Assembly: GCA_964644845.1 (NCBI GenBank)
Contig: CAZXXS010000117.1
Coordinates: 1-64,000 of the forward strand
Direction of reading: 5' to 3'
DNA from: Geothermovivens sp964644845
Lineage (GTDB): Bacteria > Zhuqueibacterota > Zhuqueibacteria > Oleimicrobiales > Geothermoviventaceae
Length of the DNA stretch: 64,000 bases
Shown here: piece after piece, positions 17,709 to 26,747 of the stretch
Layout of the letters: each line of letters begins with the position of its first letter
Position numbering within the stretch: the stretch's first letter is position 1
Program-made: the position numbers and the translations under genes
Notes under the pieces: generated by a model
What the model saw: the letters and a program-made list of their open reading frames with translations, nothing else
Database searches by the model: none
Told to the model about the DNA's origin: nothing

Positions 17709-19978
17709 AACGCTCAGCTGCCTTCGCACTTGCGCTTGCTGGTATCGTTTACCTGGCCTTGAACTGCTCTCCGCCAGGCCAACAATCCATCCGTTTCTAC
17801 GTGAGCCCGGAAGGAAACGACGCGTGGAGTGGCAGGCTGAGTCAGCCGAACGAAGCTCACACCGACGGTCCTTTTGCAACGCTACCGCGTGCCCGTGAAG
17901 CCGTGCGAGCCCTCAGACACCAACGCGTTCAGCCACGCGGCGGCGTTACGGTTGTCTTGCGCGGAGGGATTTACAGAATCACCCGTACTTTTCGCCTGGA
18001 CAGTTCTGATTCAGGAACGGAAAAACACCCCGTCGTTTGGCGGGCGGCCTCGGGTGAGCGCGTTGTGCTTTCGGGCGGCCGGCCACTCCGGCGCGTCGGG
18101 CCGGTAACGGATCCGTGGGCACGAAAAATCATTCGGCCGGAAATTCGGGACAACATTGTGGAAATCGACCTACCTGCAAACGGCATTCGTGACTACGGCC
18201 AAGTTGCGAAACGAGGCTCCAGGGGGCTGGAGCTGTTTTACAAAGGCAAACGGATGCCCTGGGCCCGGTACCCGAATGAGGGGTGGCTCCGCATCACCGA
18301 CGTACCTCAACTACCCGGACGTAGACCGGTCCGCGAGCCGGTGTTCGGCGGGCGACGGGTGGTAGCCGGCATCCCAGCAGGGCGGCACTTCGGCAGAATT
18401 TGCTACAGTGGCGACCGCCCGGCCCACTGGTCCCCCGAAAACGAGATCTACATGCACGGCTACTGGACGTGGGACTGGAGCGATTCCTACGAGCGTGTGA
18501 AAGCCATCCTCCCCAAAACGCGAACCATCGTCATTCAACCGCCCTACCACCACTACGGCTACACCGTAAATCAGCGTTTTGCCTTCTACAACGTGCTCGA
18601 AGAACTGGATCGCCCCGGAGAGTGGGTTCTGATTCGCCGCACGGGCAAGCTCTACTTTTGGCCTCCGGGAGAACTCCAGGACGACGACCTCGAGGTTTCG
18701 ATGCTCGAAGACCCTCTCGTAGTCGTAGAGGGCACGCGTTTCCTCCGGTTGGAGAATTTCGTTTTCAGCACCTCCCGCGGAATCGGGATCGTGATCCGGG
18801 GCGGAGACAGCGTACTGGTGGCCGGGAGCACGTTTACGTGTCTCGGAGGCACAGCAGCACTCATTCAGGGCGCCAAACGCAGCGGTCTCCAGAGCTGCGA
18901 CATTCACGAAATTGGCCTGGGAGGCGTCTGGATTACCGGCGGCAATCGCCAAACGTTGACGCCCGGGTTGAACTTCGCCGTGAACAACCACATTTGGAAC
19001 TTCAGCCAGGTGCTCGGAACGCATCAGTGGGGCATCGATCTCGTGGGCGTCGGTAACGTGGCAGCCCACAATCTCATCCACGACGCACCTCACACAGCCA
19101 TCCACTTCCTGGGCAACGATCACCGCATCGAGTACAACGAAATTCACGATGTCACGAAAGAAACCGGCGACGCCGGCGCCATTTACACCGGTCGTGATTA
19201 CACGTTCCGAGGAAATCTGATCCGCTACAACTACCTGCACAATTTGAAAGGTCCCGGACTGCACGGCGTCACGGCGATCTACCTGGACGACTTCACCAGC
19301 GGAACCACCATTTACGGTAACGTGCTCTACCGAGCTGGCCGCGGTGTCCAGATCGGCGGTGGACGCGACAACCTGGTCGAGAACAACCTGTTTGTGCAGT
19401 GCAAACCCTCCGTGCACGTGGATGCCCGCGGTCTCGGCTGGGCCCGGAAGTACTTCGACGGTCGGTTCAACGTGCTCTGGGAACGTCTGAAAGCCGTGCC
19501 CTACAACAAACCACCTTACTCGGAACGCTACCCTGAGCTCAAACAGCTTCTTCAAGACAACCCTGCCGTTCCGAAAAACAACCGCATTCTCCGCAACGTT
19601 TCCTACGGTGGCCGTTGGATGGATGTGTACGACTTTTGGGCGTTCGATTTCTCGGTCGTCACCGTCCGCGACAACGTGATTGCCGACTCAGTGGTTCTAA
19701 GACGCCGAGCACAAGATCAGTCCGGCCTTGACCCGTACTACTTGGACATCAACATGCGAAAGGGCTACGAACGTCTACTGATCACTGATCCACGAGTCAA
19801 GCAACTGTTCCCGAGCAACGTGTTTGTCCAGGGTAACCCAGGGATCGAAGATTTCCGCGACTTCCGGTTGTCCAAAACCTGCCCAGCGTGGAAACTCGGT
19901 TTCCGCCGCATCCCGTTCGAACGCATCGGTTTACAAAAAGATCTGTACCGGCACAAACTACCCGCGCGGATCCGATGA
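17705..19978 (+). CDS. Secreted right-handed parallel beta-helix protein (polysaccharide-active enzyme-like)
   Basis: The protein has 757 residues from GTG 17705, which overlaps the previous stop and has GGGAG upstream; the longer open frame upstream is noise. The N-terminal hydrophobic stretch ends at LALNCSPPG, resembling a lipobox but with Asn before the Cys. Next comes FYVSPEGNDAWSG with ATLPRAREAVR, the usual opening of pectate-lyase/GH-type beta-helix proteins. Repeated coils carry Asn-rich turns (NNHIWNFS, AHNLIHDAP, IEYNEIHDV, IRYNYLHNL, VENNLFVQC). It probably cleaves or binds a polysaccharide outside the cytoplasm, and the M64 peptidase follows. No catalytic triad can be named. Confidence 0.85.
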   Translation: MKRSAAFALALAGIVYLALNCSPPGQQSIRFYVSPEGNDAWSGRLSQPNEAHTDGPFATLPRAREAVRALRHQRVQPRGGVTVVLRGGIYRITRTFRLDSSDSGTEKHPVVWRAASGERVVLSGGRPLRRVGPVTDPWARKIIRPEIRDNIVEIDLPANGIRDYGQVAKRGSRGLELFYKGKRMPWARYPNEGWLRITDVPQLPGRRPVREPVFGGRRVVAGIPAGRHFGRICYSGDRPAHWSPENEIYMHGYWTWDWSDSYERVKAILPKTRTIVIQPPYHHYGYTVNQRFAFYNVLEELDRPGEWVLIRRTGKLYFWPPGELQDDDLEVSMLEDPLVVVEGTRFLRLENFVFSTSRGIGIVIRGGDSVLVAGSTFTCLGGTAALIQGAKRSGLQSCDIHEIGLGGVWITGGNRQTLTPGLNFAVNNHIWNFSQVLGTHQWGIDLVGVGNVAAHNLIHDAPHTAIHFLGNDHRIEYNEIHDVTKETGDAGAIYTGRDYTFRGNLIRYNYLHNLKGPGLHGVTAIYLDDFTSGTTIYGNVLYRAGRGVQIGGGRDNLVENNLFVQCKPSVHVDARGLGWARKYFDGRFNVLWERLKAVPYNKPPYSERYPELKQLLQDNPAVPKNNRILRNVSYGGRWMDVYDFWAFDFSVVTVRDNVIADSVVLRRRAQDQSGLDPYYLDINMRKGYERLLITDPRVKQLFPSNVFVQGNPGIEDFRDFRLSKTCPAWKLGFRRIPFERIGLQKDLYRHKLPARIR

Positions 19979-20152
19979 AACAGCAGACCAAAGCTCGCGG
20001 GTTTCCCGCGACTTCGCCCGTTTCTCAACCGGGTTGACCGGTGGCCACGCTTCCCCCGTGAAGCTTGTTCTCAGGCGGGGAAGCACTGTCACTTCGTTCA
20101 TCTGCAAAACCGTTCTTCTGGGGAAAGGCAACGTCAACAGGAGACTGCAAAA

Positions 20153-21583
20153 ATGAGAAGATGGCTCGGCGCCGTGCTTCTGCTGCTGGTGGGACTGCTC
20201 CCAAACACCCGGGCTGCAACGGGCCCGAGTTTCGATCGCTTCTTCTACCCACGAACCTTGCGGGTGGACTACTTCCACACCGGCACCAAGGGATCCGAAG
20301 TTTTCTCTCTGGATCAGCTCGTGGAGCAACCGGTGTGGGCCGGAAGTCGCACGAACCTTGTCGACACCCTGAACCTGGGCAAGTACCTCCTGAAAGTCAT
20401 CGATCTTGCCACAAACCAGCTCATTTACAGCCGGGGTTTTTGCAGCCTGTACGGCGAGTGGGAAACTACAGATGAAGCCACCCGGGGCGTCACACGTACG
20501 TTCAGCGAATCCGCCCTCATCCCTTTCCCCAAACGTCCTTTTCAGTTCGTAATCGCCAAACGCGACGCTGAGAACCACTTTCGCGACGTTTTCAGCACGG
20601 TCATTGTGCCCGATTCGCTGCACGTGCACAGAGATCTCCCGCACGTGCCGTACGCTGTCGACGATGTGATGATCCACGGCGATCCTGCAAAGAAAGTGGA
20701 CATCCTCATCCTCGGCGACGGCTACACCCGCGCGGATCTACCGAAATTTCGAGACGACGTTCGTCGCTTCGTCCGGGATCTCTTCGACACCAGCCCCTTT
20801 CGCGAGCGCAGGCGGGATTTCAACGTCCGAGCTGTTGAGGTCATCTCCGCCGAAAGCGGCATTGACGAACCCACCAAACACCGCTGGCGCGACAACGCGT
20901 TGGGCTGCACCTACAACAGCTTCGGTACCCCCCGCTACGTTCTTTGTTTCGATAACAAAGCGCTGCGCAACGCCGCAGCCGCGGCGCCCTACGATGCACT
21001 CATTCTGCTCGTGAATTCGAATCGCTACGGTGGCGGAGGCATCTTCAACCTCTACGCCGTTTGCTACTCCGGCCCCGAAACCCAGGGTGATGCCTGGTGG
21101 CCAGACTACGTCTTCGTCCACGAGTTCGGTCATTGCTTCGCCGGACTCGCCGATGAGTACTACAGTTCCAACGTGTCCTACGTCGATTTCTACCCCAAAG
21201 GGGTAGAACCGTGGGAGCCAAACATCACCGCCTTGCTGGTATCCGGTCACGTAAAATGGCAAGACCTGGTGGAACCCGGAACCCCCATTCCCACACCCTG
21301 GCACAAAGCACGCTACGACAGCTTGGCCGAGGCGAAACGCCGGCTCAACCGTCAGGACCCCAACTACAAAGACAAGGCGCGAACTCTCGAAAAGGAAATG
21401 CAGGAGCTGCTGCGGACTGAACCGTACTGGGGAAAAGTGGGAGCTTTCGAGGGGGCGGGGTACGTGAGCAAAGGGCTCTACCGTCCTTTCCTCGATTGCC
21501 GGATGTTTTCCAAAAGCCTCACAGGGTTTTGCCCGGTGTGCTCGCAGGCCATCGAAAAGATGATCGATTTTCTGACGAAATGA
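20153..21583 (+). CDS. M64 (IgA-peptidase-type) zinc metallopeptidase, secreted
   Basis: The protein has 476 residues with a signal peptide (1-21, ending NTRA). An N-terminal beta-domain precedes the M64 catalytic domain: VDILILGDGYTRADLPKF (about 182-199), then the zinc motif HEFGHCFAGLADEY (323-336). A long helical insertion follows, and the C-terminus carries FCPVCSQAIEKM. Relatives include bacterial IgA peptidase and many uncharacterised secreted FCB-group proteins. No T9SS sorting domain is visible, so it is probably periplasmic or surface-associated. It follows the beta-helix gene by 174 bp; that gap contains no gene. Confidence 0.9.
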   Translation: MRRWLGAVLLLLVGLLPNTRAATGPSFDRFFYPRTLRVDYFHTGTKGSEVFSLDQLVEQPVWAGSRTNLVDTLNLGKYLLKVIDLATNQLIYSRGFCSLYGEWETTDEATRGVTRTFSESALIPFPKRPFQFVIAKRDAENHFRDVFSTVIVPDSLHVHRDLPHVPYAVDDVMIHGDPAKKVDILILGDGYTRADLPKFRDDVRRFVRDLFDTSPFRERRRDFNVRAVEVISAESGIDEPTKHRWRDNALGCTYNSFGTPRYVLCFDNKALRNAAAAAPYDALILLVNSNRYGGGGIFNLYAVCYSGPETQGDAWWPDYVFVHEFGHCFAGLADEYYSSNVSYVDFYPKGVEPWEPNITALLVSGHVKWQDLVEPGTPIPTPWHKARYDSLAEAKRRLNRQDPNYKDKARTLEKEMQELLRTEPYWGKVGAFEGAGYVSKGLYRPFLDCRMFSKSLTGFCPVCSQAIEKMIDFLTK

Positions 21584-21723
21584 CCCGCCAGCGGCGGGCG
21601 CAGCATTTTGCACCCGCCACTCACGATCTACCGCCTCGCGTACCGTCTCCCGCGACGTCGGAGGCGAAAGCAGAAGTCAAGCTGCGGAGCTTTCCGCCGG
21701 GGAACCCGCCATCTTGCGGCCCG

Positions 21724-22209
21724 TCACCCCAGTTTGTAACCGATTTTGCGCAGGAAGGCTTTTCGCTCTTCGACGTCTTTCTCCGTCTCAACGCCCAGCG
21801 TGGACAAGCCATCTACTACTCCAAGAACGCCGCGCCCCTGTTCCGTCTCGGCCAGAATGACCTGCACCGGATTCGCTGTTGCACAAAAGATCCGCACGAT
21901 TTCTTGGACGGACTGCAACGCTCGCAGGATGTTGATCGGGAAAACATTGCCCAGCGTGAGAATGAAGAAGTGGCCCGCCGCCACATTCAGGGCATTCTTC
22001 TTGGCAATCTCGATCAGCTCGTCGTCGGTACCCGTGAGGCGCACGAGTCGTGGACCGGAAGATTCGCAGAAAGCAAACCCAAACTTGATGCCCGGGACGG
22101 CCGTCACCAGCGCCTCGTGCACGTCCTCCACCGTCTTGATGAAATGGGACATGCCAAGGACCACGTTCATGTCCTCGGGCTTTTCGATCTGAACAACCTT
22201 GAGTTCCAT
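21724..22209 (-). CDS. Adenosine-specific kinase family protein (PF04008)
   Basis: The protein has 161 residues from ATG 22209, which has CGGAGG 7 nt upstream; longer open frames upstream are not supported. The family length is about 160. Recognisable segments are NVVLGMSHFIKTVEDVHEAL, FAFCESSGPRLVR, AAGHFFILTLGNVFPINIL, and VVDGLSTLGVE near the C-terminus. A Pyrobaculum homologue was described as an adenosine-specific kinase. The family is common in archaea and thermophiles. It is transcribed divergently from the DUF4412-like gene, with a 104-bp shared upstream region. Confidence 0.85.
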   Translation of the reverse strand: MELKVVQIEKPEDMNVVLGMSHFIKTVEDVHEALVTAVPGIKFGFAFCESSGPRLVRLTGTDDELIEIAKKNALNVAAGHFFILTLGNVFPINILRALQSVQEIVRIFCATANPVQVILAETEQGRGVLGVVDGLSTLGVETEKDVEERKAFLRKIGYKLG

Positions 22210-22313
22210 TGGAAACCTCCGCGTTTCGGAACTTCTCCAAGTGCCTATTCGTGAACTGTTTGAAATTAGCGAAACAGGTGTTTCGAGGCAACTGCTAACT
22301 GAAGGGAGGGAAA

Positions 22314-23138
22314 ATGAAACGAAGACACATCGGCTACGCAGCCCTGAGCGTTGCGCTGGTGTTCGCCCTGATTCTGGGCACCCCACGCGCAGGCAAGGCT
22401 TTCGAGGGCATCGTCCACACGAAGAAAGTCACGATCACTTCGGTGCCCATGATGGGTGAACAGAAACGGGAATCTGAAGAAACGGTCTACTACAAACCGG
22501 GCTACTTCAAGGTTCTCGATCCCGAAGCGGGTACTGTCACCATCGTTCGGCTCGACAAACGCTTGATCTGGGAAATCGACCAGAACAAAAAGACTTACAC
22601 CGAGCTCACGTTTGAGCAGCTCGCCCAGCTACGCGAGCAGGCTACAGAAGCCCTGAAAAACGCGCGGAAACAACTGCAGGCACAGCTTGAGGCGTTGCCA
22701 GCCGACAAAAGGCAGATGATGGAGCAAATGCTGGGGCAGAGCACGATGAACGCTCTGGCTCAGGGTAAACTGGAGTTCACCTGGAAAACCACGAGCGAGA
22801 AGCAAACCATCAACGGTTTTCCGTGTCAAAAGTTCATCCCGCTACTGAATGGCCAGCCCATCGGCGAGGTGTGGGTCACAGAGAGGTACAACTTAGGCGA
22901 CGACGTCGCGAAGTACTTTGACGCACTTGGGATTTTCGGTGAAAAAAGCGTGGCGAATCCACCGCCGTTCAAGGGTCTGCCAATCAAAACTGTGACCGAC
23001 ATCCAGATGGGGCCGTCCCACACACGCTCAGAATCCGTCGTCGTGAAAGTAGAAGAAAAACACATTTCGGATAAGGAGTTCGAATTGCCTCCCGGCTTGA
23101 CAAAGGTGGATCTGGAGCAGATGAAACCTCAAAAGTAG
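22314..23138 (+). CDS. DUF4412-like periplasmic protein
   Basis: The protein has 274 residues with a signal peptide (1-29, ending GKAF). Beta-strand-rich halves (FEGIVHTKKVTI, YYKPGYFKVLD, TVTIVRLDKRLIWEID and later INGFPCQKF) flank a helical insert of about residues 102-145 rich in Gln/Leu. This resembles DUF4412/LolA-like lipid-binding folds, whose function is unknown. GGGAGGGAAA precedes the ATG. It is monocistronic and followed by about 290 bp without a gene. Confidence 0.7.
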   Translation: MKRRHIGYAALSVALVFALILGTPRAGKAFEGIVHTKKVTITSVPMMGEQKRESEETVYYKPGYFKVLDPEAGTVTIVRLDKRLIWEIDQNKKTYTELTFEQLAQLREQATEALKNARKQLQAQLEALPADKRQMMEQMLGQSTMNALAQGKLEFTWKTTSEKQTINGFPCQKFIPLLNGQPIGEVWVTERYNLGDDVAKYFDALGIFGEKSVANPPPFKGLPIKTVTDIQMGPSHTRSESVVVKVEEKHISDKEFELPPGLTKVDLEQMKPQK

Positions 23139-23426
23139 CACTCGTCCGAGGAAATGCGTAGACACTTCGTTGCCGGGCGGGTCGGGCTTCCCTCGGGAAA
23201 GGGCTGACGCCGCCCGTGCAACAAAAGCACGCCACAATTCCACTTTCCTCCCCCACTGAAAAGGACCCGCTCAAGTCGTTGCTCAACGCAGAGGAGCGGG
23301 TTCACGCCTTCTGGTGGGCTGGGTGTGCGGGCAAACACCGCACTGAGTGAGCCTCTGCGTACCCGGTAGACCACAGGTGTGCGCTTCTGGGAAACGCCAA
23401 CCGGGGAGTGGCCTTGCTGCAGCTGT

Positions 23427-24620
23427 TCAAAAGTACCACTCACCTTGCAGGTAAACAGCACTGGGGAAATGCCAGTACTCCGTGAGACGCTGGCCGTGGA
23501 AAAGCTGCGCCCCCAGGGCAACCGAGCTGTTGTCGCTGGTCGACACCGTGGCAGCCACCAGCCCGAAGCCGCTGTGGTCGTCCAGATTCCAGTTGTGAGC
23601 CACGCGGAGGAGTACCAGAGGGTACAACTGGTAGGTCACCTGCACAAACAGGTAGTTCCGGGCCAGATTTAGAATCTCTCCTTGCAAAAGCTGTGGAAAA
23701 AGCAGCCCGTAACGGGTTTTGTCCAGTGTTCCCTGACCATTGTAGTGGTACTCAAAAAGTCCGTAAAACTTCGTGGTAAACTGGTAGTCCATTCCGAAAA
23801 TGGCTTTCCAGAAGCCACACGAGCTCGGTTCATCGCCGCGTTCGTAGACCGCCTCCCCACGTACTCCAGCCCCGCCAACACTGGTGGCGAAATCTCCACC
23901 GATCACCCCGCGCTCCGCCACTTTGCCTGTAACGAGGGAGAAATCGGTTCCTCGCCAGTTGGAACGGAAGCGCAACGCCACATTTCTTCGCTTCCAGTGA
24001 TCTTCTGGATTGTACACAACCTGTAGATCCGAGAAATTTCCGAGGTACCACTTAGCAGACACGGCATCCGCCCCATCTTTTTCGAGCTTGTAGAAAGCCG
24101 TTGGGTTAATGGGATTGAAGAAGTCGGTTGGATTCCAAATGCGGCCCGTTCCCCAGCTGATGCGCTGACGGCCCACAACGAGGTTGCCAAAATCGAAATC
24201 CTGGCGGAGGTAGAGGCGATCGACGAAGTGGTAGACTTGAAAGTGTTTTTCGTCCACCGGCTCCCAGGAAAGATCCACAACCTGCCGTGGCTTGTTCTCC
24301 GGAATGTCGAAATACGGCAGGGCCGAGGCGAATCGGATTCCATCTGCCTCGTATTCTGCAGCCACGCGTGCCCCGCCCCAGAGGTACAGTGTCGGGCGCA
24401 GGCGCACACGTGCAAGGTTGACAACCTCCTGTCGTTCTGCTCTCCACCACCTGGCCAGCTCCGTGCGAAGCCTGTTCACCATCAGGAAATTGACGATGTA
24501 CCCGCTGCATTCGAACCCCGGTTGACCCAACGCGGGTGCGGCAGGCAAGCCAACAAGTAGCACCAGGGCACAAGTAACAAATCCACTGACCCAATGGCTA
24601 ATTTCCCGGGGGAACAGCAT
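23427..24620 (-). CDS. Outer-membrane beta-barrel protein (DUF1302/alginate-export-like)
   Basis: The protein has 397 residues with a signal peptide ending near ALGQPG. Alternating strands follow (LYLWGGARVAAEYEADGI), then FDFGNLVVGRQRISWGTGRI, a pattern seen in DUF1302-type porins where a RQxxxWG strand is conserved, then WNPTDFFNPINPTAF. The C-terminus is LQGEWYF with a terminal Phe. It is the last gene of the TetR-LolA-FtsX-FtsX-ATPase operon and overlaps the ATPase gene by 23 bp. It could be the outer-membrane exit or acceptor of that transport system; this is inference from order. Confidence 0.78.
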   Translation of the reverse strand: MLFPREISHWVSGFVTCALVLLVGLPAAPALGQPGFECSGYIVNFLMVNRLRTELARWWRAERQEVVNLARVRLRPTLYLWGGARVAAEYEADGIRFASALPYFDIPENKPRQVVDLSWEPVDEKHFQVYHFVDRLYLRQDFDFGNLVVGRQRISWGTGRIWNPTDFFNPINPTAFYKLEKDGADAVSAKWYLGNFSDLQVVYNPEDHWKRRNVALRFRSNWRGTDFSLVTGKVAERGVIGGDFATSVGGAGVRGEAVYERGDEPSSCGFWKAIFGMDYQFTTKFYGLFEYHYNGQGTLDKTRYGLLFPQLLQGEILNLARNYLFVQVTYQLYPLVLLRVAHNWNLDDHSGFGLVAATVSTSDNSSVALGAQLFHGQRLTEYWHFPSAVYLQGEWYF

Positions 24621-25302
24621 CCCGCACGTCCTCTCGCTCGATCACACCGTCGCGCAGCCACAGCAACCTCCGCCCGCGCTCGATTACCTTCGGGTCGTGC
24701 GACGAAAACACAAAGGTAATGTTGTGTTCCCGATTCATTCGCTCCATCAGGTCCAGCAGACGACTGCCGGTCACAGAGTCTAAGTTGGCCGTAGGTTCGT
24801 CCGCCAGCACAATGGTTGGATCATTGACAATTGCCCGGGCCACAGCTACACGTTGCTGCTGGCCGCCGCTCATTTCTGTAGGCCGTTTGTTCGCAAGCTC
24901 ACCGATCCCCAGTTCTTCCATCAGGGCCACAGCTCGTCGCCGACGCTCCTTCTCCGGAACTCCACGCAGCATCATCGTAAACTCGATGTTCTCCAAAGCC
25001 GTCAACACGGGAATCAAATTGTAGGCTTGAAAGATGAACCCAATCTTGCTCAGCCGAAGGTTCGCCAATTGGCTCTTCGATTTGGTGCTCAGGTCTTCAC
25101 CTTCAAGAAACACCCTGCCCGCTGTCGGCCTGTCCAGGGCCCCGATCAAGTTCAGCAACGTCGTTTTTCCCGAACCCGAAGGCCCAGCGATTACAGTGAA
25201 CTCGCCTGCCGAGATCGACAGATCGATCCCTCTGAGTGCGTGAACCGGGACGCTGTTGTCCCGGTAAATTTTCTCGAGCTTTTCCGTTCGAATAATCTCC
25301 AT
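24598..25302 (-). CDS. ABC transporter ATP-binding protein (LolD/MacB type)
   Basis: The protein has 234 residues from ATG 25302, which has GGAGAAGG upstream; an upstream start at 25332 would add RVM-ending residues without a ribosome site. Walker A is GPSGSGKTTLLNLIGALDRP, the Q-loop is FIFQAYNLIP, the signature is MSGGQQQRVAVARA, Walker B is IVLADEPTANLDS and the H-loop His is in FVFSSHDP. It energises the two adjacent FtsX-type permeases. The class (LolD/MacB/FtsE) moves lipids or lipoproteins out of the inner membrane rather than importing solutes. Confidence 0.95.
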   Translation of the reverse strand: MEIIRTEKLEKIYRDNSVPVHALRGIDLSISAGEFTVIAGPSGSGKTTLLNLIGALDRPTAGRVFLEGEDLSTKSKSQLANLRLSKIGFIFQAYNLIPVLTALENIEFTMMLRGVPEKERRRRAVALMEELGIGELANKRPTEMSGGQQQRVAVARAIVNDPTIVLADEPTANLDSVTGSRLLDLMERMNREHNITFVFSSHDPKVIERGRRLLWLRDGVIEREDVRDAVPPGN

Positions 25303-25331
25303 CACCCTTCTCCAAAACGGCTTTTGCGTCA

Positions 25332-26546
25332 CTAAACGTAGCGCATGGCTTCTACGGGCTCAAAGTGTACCGCTTTGATGGCTGGGTACACCGCCCCAAC
25401 AAGGGCGACAATTGGGATCGAGATCCCAGCAGAAAGAAGGATCCGCAAGCTCATGACGGGGTAAATTACCGCACCAACACCGAACGAAGCCAAACTCGCC
25501 GAAAACACGCTGAGGTTCAGGCCACTGTGGGAAAGCGGCCAGTAGATCAGTAAACCCACCCCAACGCCGATGACCGTACCGAGAAGCCCCAAAGTGATGG
25601 ACTCCAGCAGAATCATGGCCAGCACTTTTCGGTCCGGCATGCCAATCGCCTTAAGGACACCGATTTCCTGCATTCGCTCGAAGACAGCCATCAGCATTGT
25701 GTTGACGATCCCAAAGACCAAAGCAATGCCAATGATGACGTAGTAGATCAACATCCACTGCGCCATCGCTTCGGACTGGTAAACGAGCAGCGGTAACACG
25801 TCCCGGTAACTTAGCGTCTCGTAAACCTGCGGAAGTCGTCTGCGCAGCGAGTCCCGCACTGCGTCAACGTGACGGACATCTTTCACCATCAACACAAACT
25901 CCGACACTGCCTGGCCCAGCCCCAGCATGTGCTGCGCTGTCTCAAGCGGGATGAACATTGTCACTTTGTCGTGTTCCGAGTCAAAAGTACGGTAGATTCC
26001 GACAACGCGGAACACGTCCGAGCCGATGCTACCATCAAGCCGCGAAGCCATGGCCACAAGCTTGTCGCCTACACCAACTTCCAATTTTCTGGCTAGGCCT
26101 TCGCCGATCAGCACCTCGTGGGCCCCGCGTTCCAGGTAGCGTCCCTCAACAATCGATTTGCTGATCAGTGTGATCTTCCGCTCGGCCTCCGGCTCCACGC
26201 TCACCATGTTGACGCCAGACGAGTTGTACGAACTGCTCAGGATCCCGTACGTCAAAACTCGGCGCCCGTAGTGAAGAATCTCAGGCTGCTGTCGGATGAT
26301 CGCCTCCACCTCCTCCGGCCGCTCGATCAGCAGCTTGATCGACGGGTTGTCATGAAACCCCCTCCGGTGAATCTGAATGTGGCCCACCTCCAGACGGACC
26401 TGGTTCGTGAGCACCTGACGAATCATGCCCGTGTACAGGGCATCCGACAGCATCATCGCTACCATGCCCACAACCACTGAAACCAGGATGATCACCGAAC
26501 GGCGTTTGTTGCGCCAGAGATTACGCCAAGCGATTTTCCAAAGCAT
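25332..26546 (-). CDS. FtsX/LolC-type ABC permease (first of two paralogues)
   Basis: The protein has 404 residues from ATG 26546 (GAGGT 7 nt upstream). It opens with MLWKIAWRNLWRNKRRSVII, followed by TM1, a large periplasmic MacB-like domain (about 45-275) and three C-terminal membrane segments with MLMAVFERMQEIGVLKAIGM, ending FEPVEAMRYV. It lies 29 bp before the ATPase gene and is a paralogue of 26748-27977. The two likely form a heterodimer like LolCE. A 201-bp gap separates the two permease genes. Confidence 0.92.
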   Translation of the reverse strand: MLWKIAWRNLWRNKRRSVIILVSVVVGMVAMMLSDALYTGMIRQVLTNQVRLEVGHIQIHRRGFHDNPSIKLLIERPEEVEAIIRQQPEILHYGRRVLTYGILSSSYNSSGVNMVSVEPEAERKITLISKSIVEGRYLERGAHEVLIGEGLARKLEVGVGDKLVAMASRLDGSIGSDVFRVVGIYRTFDSEHDKVTMFIPLETAQHMLGLGQAVSEFVLMVKDVRHVDAVRDSLRRRLPQVYETLSYRDVLPLLVYQSEAMAQWMLIYYVIIGIALVFGIVNTMLMAVFERMQEIGVLKAIGMPDRKVLAMILLESITLGLLGTVIGVGVGLLIYWPLSHSGLNLSVFSASLASFGVGAVIYPVMSLRILLSAGISIPIVALVGAVYPAIKAVHFEPVEAMRYV

Positions 26547-26747
26547 GCGGACCTCGTTGCCCTTCGGCACACAAACAGCTCGTCTCTGTACGTCCGCTAC
26601 GCCGTGAGCCCTGTTCACAGCAAACCGACTGGGCACCCCTCGCTTCCCCTTCCGAGTCGGGACAAACCACACGATCTGTCTTTACCCCGTTCCCAGAACA
26701 GAGTTTTTCCATCAAGCCTCTCTTCGCGGGACAGCTCGACCAGAACG

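Noticed and set aside
18311..19555. Minus-strand open frame of 414 codons opposite the beta-helix gene
   Set aside because: It is an antisense shadow of a well-supported gene, with no ribosome site or recognisable motif.
24506..24526. Possible tRNA T-arm (TTCGAACCCC)
   Set aside because: It lies inside the outer-membrane barrel coding sequence, with no matching anticodon or acceptor stems.
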